Shown: piece after piece, positions 18,570 through 26,195 of the stretch | Position numbering within the stretch: position 1 is the stretch's first letter | How the letters are laid out: every line of letters begins with the position of its first letter | NCBI GenBank assembly: GCA_005882315.1 | Contig: VBAR01000001.1 | Coordinates: 755,736-819,735 of the forward strand | Source: Bacteroidota bacterium | GTDB lineage: Bacteria; Bacteroidota; Bacteroidia; Chitinophagales; Chitinophagaceae | Direction: 5' to 3' | DNA: 64,000 nucleotides | Program-made: the position numbers and the translations under genes | The notes under the pieces: generated by a model | What the model was told of the DNA's origin: nothing | The model's database searches: none | What the model saw: only the letters and a program-made list of their open reading frames with translations

Positions 18570-19001
18570 TTATCCGTTTTCGATAGACAACCCTTCATGT
18601 GCCAGGTCAAGTTGTTCGATTGCTACATCGCTTCCATCTGCTTTAAGGTCGGTGCTTTGTACTTTAATAGGAAATGCATTATGTACTTTCCATACCACCA
18701 CCGGTTCATGTTTTTCATTCAGCAGGCTGATGGTAAGGTCGCGGCGGTCAACGGTATTCAGTGAGATCGTGTTGAGCCATTTATAAAATTCATTATCACC
18801 TTTAAAAGTTCCGCGTTTGAGTGAGATATTACTGTATTCTCTCATACCAGGCATTTTTATTTTGCTGAACTCAGGAGAGATTCCATCCCGGTATTCGATT
18901 ACTTTATTTTCTATGTTCATTCCACTCACTTCCGAAAAACCGATATTAGTGCCGCCCCACTCTACACGGAAATGAAATTTTGGAATAGGATAATTTGCCA
19001 T
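18570..19001 (-). CDS. eCIS main inner tube protein (Afp1-like, Hcp/gp19 fold)
   Basis: A 143-residue tube subunit expected to stack as hexameric rings in the sheath lumen. Recognisable elements: MANYPIPKFHFRVEWGGTNI at the start, FSEVSGMN, the KMPGMREYSNISLKRGTF beta hairpin, KWLNTISLN and the C-terminal FPIKVQSTDLKADGSDVAIE plus QLDLAHEGL. It follows the sheath gene by 68 bp, the canonical sheath-tube order. High confidence. Confidence 0.95.
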   Translation of the reverse strand: MANYPIPKFHFRVEWGGTNIGFSEVSGMNIENKVIEYRDGISPEFSKIKMPGMREYSNISLKRGTFKGDNEFYKWLNTISLNTVDRRDLTISLLNEKHEPVVVWKVHNAFPIKVQSTDLKADGSDVAIEQLDLAHEGLSIENG

Positions 19002-19069
19002 GATAATTTATTTTTTAATGTTGAATGATTTGATATGCTAAAACTCACTTGTATTTTAAAACTACTGTC

Positions 19070-20659
19070 TTATGACTCCTGCAGTTTGTGTGAAAATTTA
19101 AGTATGATAAATTCTGCCGGGCGAACAACGGCCATCCCGACTTCGATATTCATTCTGCCTTCCAGTATATCGAGTGCCGTCATGGTAACACCCAGGCCGA
19201 CTTTAACAAAGAATGCATGTTCAGGTTTTGCTCCAGCTAATGCACCTGCACGCCATTGCTTCAATAAGAAATTTTCAATCATTGCTTTTACCCTGACCCA
19301 GGTATTGGCATCGTTGGGTTCAAACACTACCCATTCACTTCCTTTTTTTATTGACTCTTCTGCAAAATTGAAAAAGCGGCGAACAGGAACATAACGCCAT
19401 TCATTATCATTGCCTGCCAGGGTACGAGAGCCCCAAATCAATAATCCTTTCCCCGTAAAATAACGGATAGCATTAATTGATTTACCAGATGTGGGATCCA
19501 CATTCAGGTTCATTTGATCATTATGCGAAATTTTTACTGCTGCTGAGCTGACAGATGAAAGAGAAACATTTGCCGGTGCTTTCCAAACGCCACGGGCAGA
19601 GTCAACAGATGCATACTGACCTACTACGGCCCCGGATGGTGGTAATGTAATAGTTACTTTACTCAACTCGCCTTTTATGAGGTTATACAATTCTGTATTG
19701 GGTGCAATGACAGGTTTCGGTGGAGCAGGATTTGGTTGCGGGTTCTTCATCAGGTTCAAACCCTTTACAATATCAACATCCAGAGCATCCAAAGGAGTAG
19801 TAATATGTGAAAGCTTGATGTTTTCAATATCTGCGGCATCACCATCAGCGTTGTCGTCCGCATTGGTAAGTGTTTTACTTACTCCCGCTGTTACTTGTTG
19901 GTATATGACTGAAACATCGCTATCATCATACCTGAAATTGAGTGATGTATTTATATATGGGAAATAAGCAGCTCCGTATTTCAGTTTATCAATCACACTC
20001 TCCGTCATTTGGGCATTTCTGAAATCATTCATTGAATCGTTCACCACATTGGTTCCGCTCTTATCAGGTTTTACATCCATTACTGTAAACCTGTCCTGCA
20101 GGTCTGAGCATTGTTTTAATGCTTCCGCCAGTAATGTGCTGTATTTATCATTGTCCAGTGTTGTAGCATCGGGAAATACGAGCAGGGTGGGTTCGTCAAA
20201 TTTTGCAATCTCAGCAAGGCCATCTGAAAGCTTGTCTTTATCAATATCTGCTTTTGCGGGTGCTGTTGCTTTGTTTTCATAAGTACCAACGGAAACAATA
20301 TAGCAAGGCCCGCCCCCGTTAGCAAAAAACATTTGCAATGAATAATACATTTTGAATTTGCTCTGCTTCGTCTCATCACTTTCTGCTTTGATAGAACGGG
20401 ATGTTACAGCCGTCCCATCCATCACATCGGTGATGGTAACTGTGATTGATCTTTCTTTCTGCGCTTTGCCGAATATGGTTTCATACTCAAGCAGCGAAGT
20501 GATACGTGTAGGTTTTTTCACCAGGTCAATTCCGTTGAATGAAGCTTTCTCTGTGTATCCGATAAAAGCAGGAATCGCCGTTTCCACTTCGGCAATGGAT
20601 GGCGGAAAGGTGGGTATTTCTTTTACATACACCCCGGGGGTTTTAAAAACATCTGCCAT
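19070..20659 (-). CDS. eCIS contractile sheath protein (Afp2/3/4-like)
   Basis: The 529-residue sheath protein begins with the family opening MADVFKTPGVYVKEIPTFPP, then IAEVETAIPAFIGYT, and ends with the C-terminal sheath core (about 390-529: GLLIWGSRTL, RRFFNFAEESIKKG, then WRAGALAGAKPEHAFFVKVG and a final PAEFIILKFSHK strand). The central insertion (about 230-340) is variable and acidic. Only one sheath gene is present, unlike Afp and PVC loci, which carry three. Contraction would use ATP-free stored energy. High confidence. Confidence 0.95.
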   Translation of the reverse strand: MADVFKTPGVYVKEIPTFPPSIAEVETAIPAFIGYTEKASFNGIDLVKKPTRITSLLEYETIFGKAQKERSITVTITDVMDGTAVTSRSIKAESDETKQSKFKMYYSLQMFFANGGGPCYIVSVGTYENKATAPAKADIDKDKLSDGLAEIAKFDEPTLLVFPDATTLDNDKYSTLLAEALKQCSDLQDRFTVMDVKPDKSGTNVVNDSMNDFRNAQMTESVIDKLKYGAAYFPYINTSLNFRYDDSDVSVIYQQVTAGVSKTLTNADDNADGDAADIENIKLSHITTPLDALDVDIVKGLNLMKNPQPNPAPPKPVIAPNTELYNLIKGELSKVTITLPPSGAVVGQYASVDSARGVWKAPANVSLSSVSSAAVKISHNDQMNLNVDPTSGKSINAIRYFTGKGLLIWGSRTLAGNDNEWRYVPVRRFFNFAEESIKKGSEWVVFEPNDANTWVRVKAMIENFLLKQWRAGALAGAKPEHAFFVKVGLGVTMTALDILEGRMNIEVGMAVVRPAEFIILKFSHKLQES

Positions 20660-20694
20660 AGTTTTAAGTTTAAAAGTTGATAGTATTATTGTTT

Positions 20695-21768
20695 TTAGAT
20701 GGTTATGTAGATATCAGAAAAAAGTTTTCCATTTTCTTCTTTTAATATTACCAATGATGCATTAGGTAAATGACTGATGATCGGTTCATTGCTTGCCGCA
20801 TCCACGAGTTGTATCCCGCTAACAGGTTTATCAGTAAATGGCAGCTGCGTTTTTGAAGCAATAACAAAGAGGCTCTCTGTACCACCGGGCACAGTTTCAA
20901 ATTCTATCAAGGTGCCATTCTCTTTTTTAATTTCTATTGCTGTTACATTCTTATTAAATTTCTTTACCACATTATAACGCCACGTAGTTTGCCTGTTGGC
21001 AAAATGAATGGTATACTTTTTACCTTTTACCTGGAAATTGTCTGATACATTATCCTTTTCAAGGAATTGATAAGCTGCATTTAAGCTTTGCCTGTAAAAA
21101 ATTTCAACAACACCAAATACATTCTGTGGATCGGCCGTGTTGGCTACATAAAATTTCTCCTCGGTTGCTGCCCCATTTTTTAATGCCGCTCTCCCGGTTG
21201 GCATCCCGGAAAGATCAAATGAGAATTGTTTGCGGCTGATATTCTCATTCTCATTTAAAACCTGCTGAAGAATTGCACCCGTATCAGTATATTCAATTTT
21301 TATACTTTTTTCAGGAACATCAGCATTCGCTGTAAATTGAAAACTGCCTTTTACAAATTGTATTAAATCTTTGTTGCCAGCTTTCTTTTCAGTTGTATCA
21401 GCTGCAAGATGAAGCGTATCGCCTTGCTTATTGTTCAAAAGGTTATTAAAATAAAATCGGTCTTTTTGATTTGCTTTTAGATCCAGCCTGGTAAATGTTT
21501 GAAATGTGCTGTTGTTCAGGGCGAGTAAAAAACTAAGTGCACAATTTTCAGGCAATGGGGAGTTTATAAAGTTTTTTCCATTCTTCTCTGTCACCTTTGC
21601 AAATACTTTGAACCTGCCGTGTGAAGCAATGAACCGCAGCCCATGTTGTTGAAGTATAGTCCTGCAAGTGGCAGAAGGAATTACTTTAATATCATCACAG
21701 CTTTTATTGCTATAATAATCGTGAAGAAATTCCACTTCAAAAATCAGTACATACTTTATCTGAATCAT
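20695..21768 (-). CDS. Uncharacterised eCIS-locus protein between cap and sheath genes
   Basis: I do not recognise a named domain in this 357-residue protein. It starts MIQIKYVLIFEVEFLHDYYS, is beta-strand-rich with no signal peptide or membrane segment, and has regularly spaced NGTL/GK turns (LIEFETVPGG, KNGAATEEKFY). It lies between the DUF4255 protein and the sheath gene and is co-directional with both (56 bp and 35 bp gaps), so it is very probably a particle component. In AlgoCIS-like systems an extra cap or cap-adaptor protein accompanies the terminator; that is the best guess from position alone. Confidence 0.7.
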   Translation of the reverse strand: MIQIKYVLIFEVEFLHDYYSNKSCDDIKVIPSATCRTILQQHGLRFIASHGRFKVFAKVTEKNGKNFINSPLPENCALSFLLALNNSTFQTFTRLDLKANQKDRFYFNNLLNNKQGDTLHLAADTTEKKAGNKDLIQFVKGSFQFTANADVPEKSIKIEYTDTGAILQQVLNENENISRKQFSFDLSGMPTGRAALKNGAATEEKFYVANTADPQNVFGVVEIFYRQSLNAAYQFLEKDNVSDNFQVKGKKYTIHFANRQTTWRYNVVKKFNKNVTAIEIKKENGTLIEFETVPGGTESLFVIASKTQLPFTDKPVSGIQLVDAASNEPIISHLPNASLVILKEENGKLFSDIYITI

Positions 21769-21824
21769 ACCTTAGTTATACCACTTATGATTCAGAGCCG
21801 AAATTTAACCTTAAGAAACCGAAA

Positions 21825-22433
21825 TCAATTATCCAGAATGCGGATATCTGTAATCGGTGGTGCTTCCATTTTGGGTTCGCTATCTGTGAAGGATATTGTT
21901 CTTATTTTATAAACTACGCTGGGCATATACTTTGCTCCAATGGCTGCCCACATATTATTTTGCTGCTCCAATGTAAGTGTATGCAGGTTTACAATTAGTT
22001 TCCCAATTTTCTGCCACGGCTTATCAGGTTCCACTTTATTGTTAAGTTGCGGAAAGTTGCTTTCTTCAAATACAGAGTACGACTGGAAAAAACTTACGAT
22101 ATAAGAGAGTAACCTTAAATCAGAAAGATAATTCTCTCCCATTGCTGAAAATAAAATATTTGCGTTCAAGTTCAATGGAGGATTCATAAACTGAACTTTA
22201 TCATTTACCTTCTGAAAATAAGATTGTGAATCTGCTATACGATCTTCCTCAAGATTTACCAATGTCATTATAATTTTAAAGGATTCAGCCTGGTTGCCTA
22301 CAGCAAATGATCCATCTGTTTTCATTAAGGAAGATGGTAAAACTGCAATCTCATTGCGAAACATAGCCGGCTCTTTCTTAACAATGTAAGTTTTGAGTTC
22401 TTCTGCCAGAAATTCTATGGCTGTTCGCAGCAT
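21825..22433 (-). CDS. DUF4255 tube terminator/cap protein (Afp16/Pvc16-like)
   Basis: A 202-residue DUF4255 protein beginning MLRTAIEFLAEELKTYI, with the conserved FMNPPLNLNANILFSAMG and LRLLSYIVSFFQSY segments of the Pvc16 N-terminal domain. The family closes the distal end of the tube and sheath and stops polymerisation. Here it is the first gene of the locus rather than one of the last as in Afp, an arrangement seen in other eCIS of this phylum. The ATG at 22433 follows a 148-bp divergent intergenic region that holds two inverted repeats. Confidence 0.9.
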   Translation of the reverse strand: MLRTAIEFLAEELKTYIVKKEPAMFRNEIAVLPSSLMKTDGSFAVGNQAESFKIIMTLVNLEEDRIADSQSYFQKVNDKVQFMNPPLNLNANILFSAMGENYLSDLRLLSYIVSFFQSYSVFEESNFPQLNNKVEPDKPWQKIGKLIVNLHTLTLEQQNNMWAAIGAKYMPSVVYKIRTISFTDSEPKMEAPPITDIRILDN

Positions 22434-22455
22434 GGTTAATTGTTTGTTCTTTATC

Positions 22456-22473
22456 CCATGAATAGCTTCATGG
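22456..22473. promoter_or_regulatory. Perfect 7-bp inverted repeat in the eCIS leader
   Basis: The sequence reads CCATGAA, a 4-base loop TAGC, then TTCATGG: a perfect 7-bp stem 23 bp upstream of the first eCIS start codon. It would form a small hairpin in the leader RNA of the eCIS transcript or could be a protein-binding site. There is no U-tract, so it is unlikely to be a terminator. The function is a guess. Confidence 0.4.
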
Positions 22474-22507
22474 TTGCTAAAGGTAAGTGAGTAGATAGAT
22501 GCGAACC

Positions 22508-22527
22508 AATACCACTTAAGTAGTATT
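22508..22527. promoter_or_regulatory. Near-perfect 20-bp palindrome between the eCIS operon and the divergent gene
   Basis: AATACCACTTAAGTAGTATT pairs with itself at nine of ten positions and lies midway between the divergent starts at 22433 and 22582. The size and symmetry suit a dimeric regulator site. A related TATACCACTTATG sequence recurs at 21778-21790, between the first two eCIS genes. No promoter elements could be called with confidence in this 148-bp region. Confidence 0.4.
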
Positions 22528-22581
22528 TTTATTTTTCAACTAACAAGGTTTGATTACTTTTAGTTAACAAAAAATAATTCT

Positions 22582-23016
22582 ATGCCAACTCCGACAAAAC
22601 CTTCAACCTTCCTGTTATTTCCATGGGGTTTACTCTCTATTGTTATCATTCTTGTTTTGAATTTAACCTTGAACAATACATGGTTCAGCAATAACTGGAG
22701 CTGGATCGCTTTAGTACTTATTATTCCGGCAGCAATACTGGAAAATTTTAAAGTAGGCTATTCTACGATGCGTATCATGTTTATGAAAGTTGTATTCTCT
22801 TTACTTTCATTCTTATTAGCCGGAATGGCTTTTGGCTCAGCCATTACCGGGTATCATGTGGAAAAATTTCAAAAAATAAGTGGGGTGAAAACAATTGCAT
22901 TACCCTGGTATGTAATGCTGGCATTGGGAGTTTTATTACTGATACAGGTAGCTCAGCTATTCAGTATGCTTAAAGCAGTAAAGAGAGAGTTTATGCAGTT
23001 GGACCCTGACCAGTAA
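22582..23016 (+). CDS. Small four-helix inner-membrane protein, unknown function
   Basis: A 144-residue hydrophobic protein with four apparent membrane helices: about 12-28 (LLSIVIILVLNLTL), 38-53 (SWIALVLIIPAAIL), 68-90 and 104-125 (WYVMLALGVLLLIQVAQLF). It ends in a short charged cytoplasmic tail. It resembles small Bacteroidota membrane proteins that are sometimes loosely labelled as potassium-transport related, but it has no transporter motif and I assign no function. It is one of only three plus-strand genes here. It diverges from the eCIS operon and converges on crtY with just two bases between stop codons. Confidence 0.75.
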   Translation: MPTPTKPSTFLLFPWGLLSIVIILVLNLTLNNTWFSNNWSWIALVLIIPAAILENFKVGYSTMRIMFMKVVFSLLSFLLAGMAFGSAITGYHVEKFQKISGVKTIALPWYVMLALGVLLLIQVAQLFSMLKAVKREFMQLDPDQ

Positions 23017-23018
23017 AG

Positions 23019-24179
23019 TCAAAGCTGTTTTAGTGCAGCTTTTAGGAATGTCCAGGTTGGCAATGAAGAAATAATTTTATAATCTTCCGATAAAGAGCTT
23101 TCATTATCCATAAACCGTAGCAGATGCTGTAATTTATTTTTTTTAATGATCGGTGTAAAAATATTCCGGGCGGATAATTTTTTCCCAGCAAGAACTTCAA
23201 GCAGTACACTATCATAAAAATGAAACCGCCTTGAAAACACAGAAACTTCTGGTTGGCCTGTTTTAATTATTTGATGAACGATCGCTTTTGAATGTTTCTG
23301 TATAAACATAAATGTATAACCACTTGAAGCTTTTGTTTGTCCACCGGCTGTACCAATATTAATAATACAATGATCAATGCCCTGAAAACGATGATTGGTC
23401 ATGGGTATAACGCCAAATTCTTCTTCAAGCAATGAATAGTCTTTAATTTTTAAATATTCGCTGATATAATTTTTTAATGCTTCATCGTATTGCGGAGGTT
23501 TCAGCAGTGTTTCAGTGAAAAGTGTATACTCAACCAGTGCCTTTGTTTCTGTAAAAGGCATTACGTATACGAAGGTCGTCCCGTCTTGTTGATCTACACG
23601 AAAGTCCATCATTGTAGCTTCGGATGGATTAAATGAAGGAACGGCAGTTTCAATTACGCATCCTTTAAAATGCTGAAGCAAATAATGTTCGTTTTTCTTT
23701 AATACTGGTTTTTCAAACAGAATGCTATTAAAAATATAATCAGCAGTTATCTTTTCATCATTTATAAAAAGCACAGCTTTACCATCTTCAGTCGTTACTC
23801 CTTTTACATTACCATAAACGATATCTATTTTCTTTTGATCATTGATAACAGCAAAACAGTGTTTGTAAAAATCTATGCCGCGAATCATTTTATACTGGTA
23901 GGGTTGAATGTCAAGCAATTTTGAAAATCCTATATCATGAAACCACATTTTATCCCACCGTTTGTAAACACAGTTTTCAAAAAGCCCGGCACTGGTTTCC
24001 CAAAAACACCAGGTACGATCATTTTTATTTTTTTCTTCTCTATCAACTAAAAGAATTCGTTTATCCGAAAATTTGCCTGAGTCAATCATATACATGAGTA
24101 ATGAAAGCCCGGCACAACCAGCTCCACTGATAATATAATCATACCCCTGCCCCCTAAAGGGGAACTTAGATTCAGGCAT
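23019..24179 (-). CDS. crtY: Lycopene beta-cyclase CrtY
   Basis: A 386-residue flavoprotein that converts both ends of lycopene to beta-rings, giving beta-carotene. The N-terminal nucleotide-binding motif is ISGAGCAGLSLLMYM, followed by VDREEKNKNDRTWCFWE, the signature of CrtY-type cyclases. VIPMTNHRFQGID and the GTAGGQTKASSGYTF motif near residue 280 complete the family pattern. It is the last gene of the carotenoid operon, 71 bp after crtZ, and meets a convergent gene at its end. High confidence. Confidence 0.95.
   Translation of the reverse strand: MPESKFPFRGQGYDYIISGAGCAGLSLLMYMIDSGKFSDKRILLVDREEKNKNDRTWCFWETSAGLFENCVYKRWDKMWFHDIGFSKLLDIQPYQYKMIRGIDFYKHCFAVINDQKKIDIVYGNVKGVTTEDGKAVLFINDEKITADYIFNSILFEKPVLKKNEHYLLQHFKGCVIETAVPSFNPSEATMMDFRVDQQDGTTFVYVMPFTETKALVEYTLFTETLLKPPQYDEALKNYISEYLKIKDYSLLEEEFGVIPMTNHRFQGIDHCIINIGTAGGQTKASSGYTFMFIQKHSKAIVHQIIKTGQPEVSVFSRRFHFYDSVLLEVLAGKKLSARNIFTPIIKKNKLQHLLRFMDNESSLSEDYKIISSLPTWTFLKAALKQL
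23021..23043. terminator. Candidate hairpin terminator at the convergent crtY end
   Basis: AAAGCTG and CAGCTTT form a perfect 7-bp stem around an 8-base loop, placed exactly where the plus-strand membrane-protein gene and minus-strand crtY converge. It overlaps the last codons of crtY and has A/T-rich flanks, but no long U-run, so a bidirectional terminator role is plausible rather than proven. Confidence 0.4.
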
Positions 24180-24250
24180 CTTAATTTCTGATTTGAGAAA
24201 ACTAAAAATATGGATACTTAAGTGAACAAACAGGAATTATCCGCTTCCCT

Positions 24251-24778
24251 TTAGGGGATGGGGGTTTCCACCTCAGGCGCATACTCTACTTTTTTATTGC
24301 CGGCCATTAATTTTTTATCATGCTTCACTTTATTCCAGTATTTTTTATGTACGTATAAAAATCCAAAACTTTCGCCTTCGTGTCTATCCAAATGTTTGTG
24401 ATGCATTTTATGCGCCCAGCGGATTGCTCTCACATACGTATTGTTGCTGCGGCTAAACCATTTGAAGCGTTGATGAATAATTACATCATGCACCATGAAA
24501 TAAGCGAAACCATATAACATAACTCCAAAACCAATAGACTGCATCCACCAAATTTTTTCGTAAGTGCCAAAATATATTAATAGAAAACTGGGTACTGCAA
24601 AAATGAAGGCGAATAAATCATTCTTTTCAAAAACACCCGGTCTTATCTGGTGGTGATCTTTGTGCAAGTACCAGAGAAATCCATGCATCACAAAACGATG
24701 TGTAAGCCAGGTGATGCCTTCCATGATCACAAAAGTTGCGAGTAACACAACTATATATAAACCGATTTCTATGAACAC
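24251..24778 (-). CDS. crtZ: Beta-carotene 3-hydroxylase CrtZ
   Basis: A 175-residue membrane di-iron hydroxylase of the fatty-acid-hydroxylase superfamily that adds 3-hydroxyl groups to beta-carotene, giving zeaxanthin. Histidine clusters THRFVMHG, LHKDHH, HDVIIHQRF and HKMHHKHLDRHEG provide the metal ligands; four hydrophobic helices frame them. The start is a GTG at 24778, since there is no in-frame ATG upstream before a stop. It follows idi by 12 bp. Together with crtY it predicts zeaxanthin as the main product. Confidence 0.95.
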   Translation of the reverse strand: MFIEIGLYIVVLLATFVIMEGITWLTHRFVMHGFLWYLHKDHHQIRPGVFEKNDLFAFIFAVPSFLLIYFGTYEKIWWMQSIGFGVMLYGFAYFMVHDVIIHQRFKWFSRSNNTYVRAIRWAHKMHHKHLDRHEGESFGFLYVHKKYWNKVKHDKKLMAGNKKVEYAPEVETPIP

Positions 24779-24790
24779 AAAATTAATTTA

Positions 24791-25336
24791 TCAGGTTATT
24801 GTCTGCTTAAAATTTTTTATCCACCATTTTTCAATTTCCGGGTAAGCAATTTTAAACCAGGCCGTATATTTCTGAGGATGAGTCAGTAAAGATTGTTTTA
24901 TTTCAGCCATGGATTTGTAACAATAATCATGTACTTCATCCTTATTAATTTCAGGTGCCAGGTTAAATTGCCCGGTAAAGACATGATCGAATTCATGCTC
25001 TGTCAATCCATTCTCAAACTCTGCTTTATAAATAAAATGAAATTGCTTTTCAAGTGGAATTGTAACCCCCAGTTCTTCAATTACACGTCGCATCGCTGCT
25101 AGCTTTGTATCTTCTCCCGGGTGCGGATGACTGCAACAGGCATTGCTCCACAAACCCGGACTGTGATATTTATCCAATGCTCTTTGCTGCAAAAGCATTT
25201 CACCATTTTCATTAAAAATAAAAACACTGAATGCCCGGTGAAGCAATGCTTTATGATGAGCTTCCATTTTTTCCATCACCCCTGTTTGCTCATCTTGCTC
25301 ATTTACCAATATTACCTGTTGTAAATCCATCTGCAT
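24791..25336 (-). CDS. idi: Isopentenyl-diphosphate delta-isomerase, type 1
   Basis: A 181-residue Nudix-fold enzyme interconverting IPP and DMAPP, the entry to isoprenoid chain building. The active-site cysteine and metal ligands are in LWSNACCSHPHPGED, and the Nudix helix RRVIEELG follows. A choice exists between ATGs at 25336 and 25330, two codons apart. It lies 5 bp after crtB within the carotenoid operon, which boosts precursor supply for pigment. Confidence 0.95.
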   Translation of the reverse strand: MQMDLQQVILVNEQDEQTGVMEKMEAHHKALLHRAFSVFIFNENGEMLLQQRALDKYHSPGLWSNACCSHPHPGEDTKLAAMRRVIEELGVTIPLEKQFHFIYKAEFENGLTEHEFDHVFTGQFNLAPEINKDEVHDYCYKSMAEIKQSLLTHPQKYTAWFKIAYPEIEKWWIKNFKQTIT

Positions 25337-25341
25337 TTTAA

Positions 25342-26178
25342 TTAAATCATCCCCGTATGATTTTTTACACTTGCCCGTAATACAATTATGAGTTTTTTAT
25401 AATCGGGTATACGTATGCGGGTTTCAAGAATAGTAGAATGATGCAACCGTTTTATTTTTTTAAATAAAGACATATAATATTTATAAGCTACATATACCCC
25501 GAATTTTGCCTTTAGCGGTAACTGTAATATCCCCGTTAATGCATTCTGAAAATCTTTTTGAATATCTTCCTCTATTTCTTTTTTCTGACGTTCTGTGAAA
25601 TTATTGAAATCACATCCGGGAAAATAAATTCTTGACAAGCCGTTGTAATCTGCTTTTATATCCCTCAAAAAATTCACTTTCTGGAATGCAGCTCCCAATG
25701 AACGGGCCGGGTTTTTCAGTTTTTCGTAGAGTTCTTTATTCCCACTACAAAAAACATAAAGGCACATCAGCCCGACTACTTCTGCTGAACCATAAATATA
25801 TTCTTCGTAATCATTTTGGTTATAATATTGTTTGGATAGATCCATTTCCATACTATGCAGGAATGCATCAACAAGTTTCAGATCAATATCAAATTCTTTT
25901 ACCGTTTTCTGAAAACTGTTGAGTATCGGGTTCATGCTAATACCTCTCTCAATAGCATCATAAGTTTCTTTCTTAAACTGGGCCAGTAATTCAGATTTAT
26001 TATGTTCATGAAAAGTGTCAACAATTTCATCAGCAAACCGGACAAACCCATAAATATTATAAACGGGCTGGCGCAGATCCTTATGCAGCAGCCGGATGGC
26101 CGATGAAAAAGAAGTGCTGTACCGCTGTGTAGTAATGCGGCTGCAATCTTCGCTTACTTTATGAAACAATTCAATCAT
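25342..26178 (-). CDS. crtB: Phytoene synthase CrtB
   Basis: A 278-residue head-to-head prenyl synthase that condenses two geranylgeranyl diphosphates to phytoene. Both aspartate-rich motifs are intact: FADEIVDTFH near residue 50 and NFLRDIKADYNG near residue 170, plus the YCYxVA-like LMCLYVFC segment. Tightly linked to crtI (17 bp) and idi (5 bp). High confidence. Confidence 0.95.
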   Translation of the reverse strand: MIELFHKVSEDCSRITTQRYSTSFSSAIRLLHKDLRQPVYNIYGFVRFADEIVDTFHEHNKSELLAQFKKETYDAIERGISMNPILNSFQKTVKEFDIDLKLVDAFLHSMEMDLSKQYYNQNDYEEYIYGSAEVVGLMCLYVFCSGNKELYEKLKNPARSLGAAFQKVNFLRDIKADYNGLSRIYFPGCDFNNFTERQKKEIEEDIQKDFQNALTGILQLPLKAKFGVYVAYKYYMSLFKKIKRLHHSTILETRIRIPDYKKLIIVLRASVKNHTGMI

Positions 26179-26195
26179 ACAATGAATTTAATCTT

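Noticed and set aside
1-22433. Type VI secretion system or contractile prophage
   Set aside because: There is no membrane complex (TssJLM), no ClpV, no capsid, portal, terminase or lysis genes; the tape-measure, DUF5908, DUF4255 and AAA ATPase set fits eCIS instead.
22582-23016. Potassium-efflux (KefB) transporter
   Set aside because: Only 144 residues and four helices, with none of the transporter core; the label would be over-annotation.
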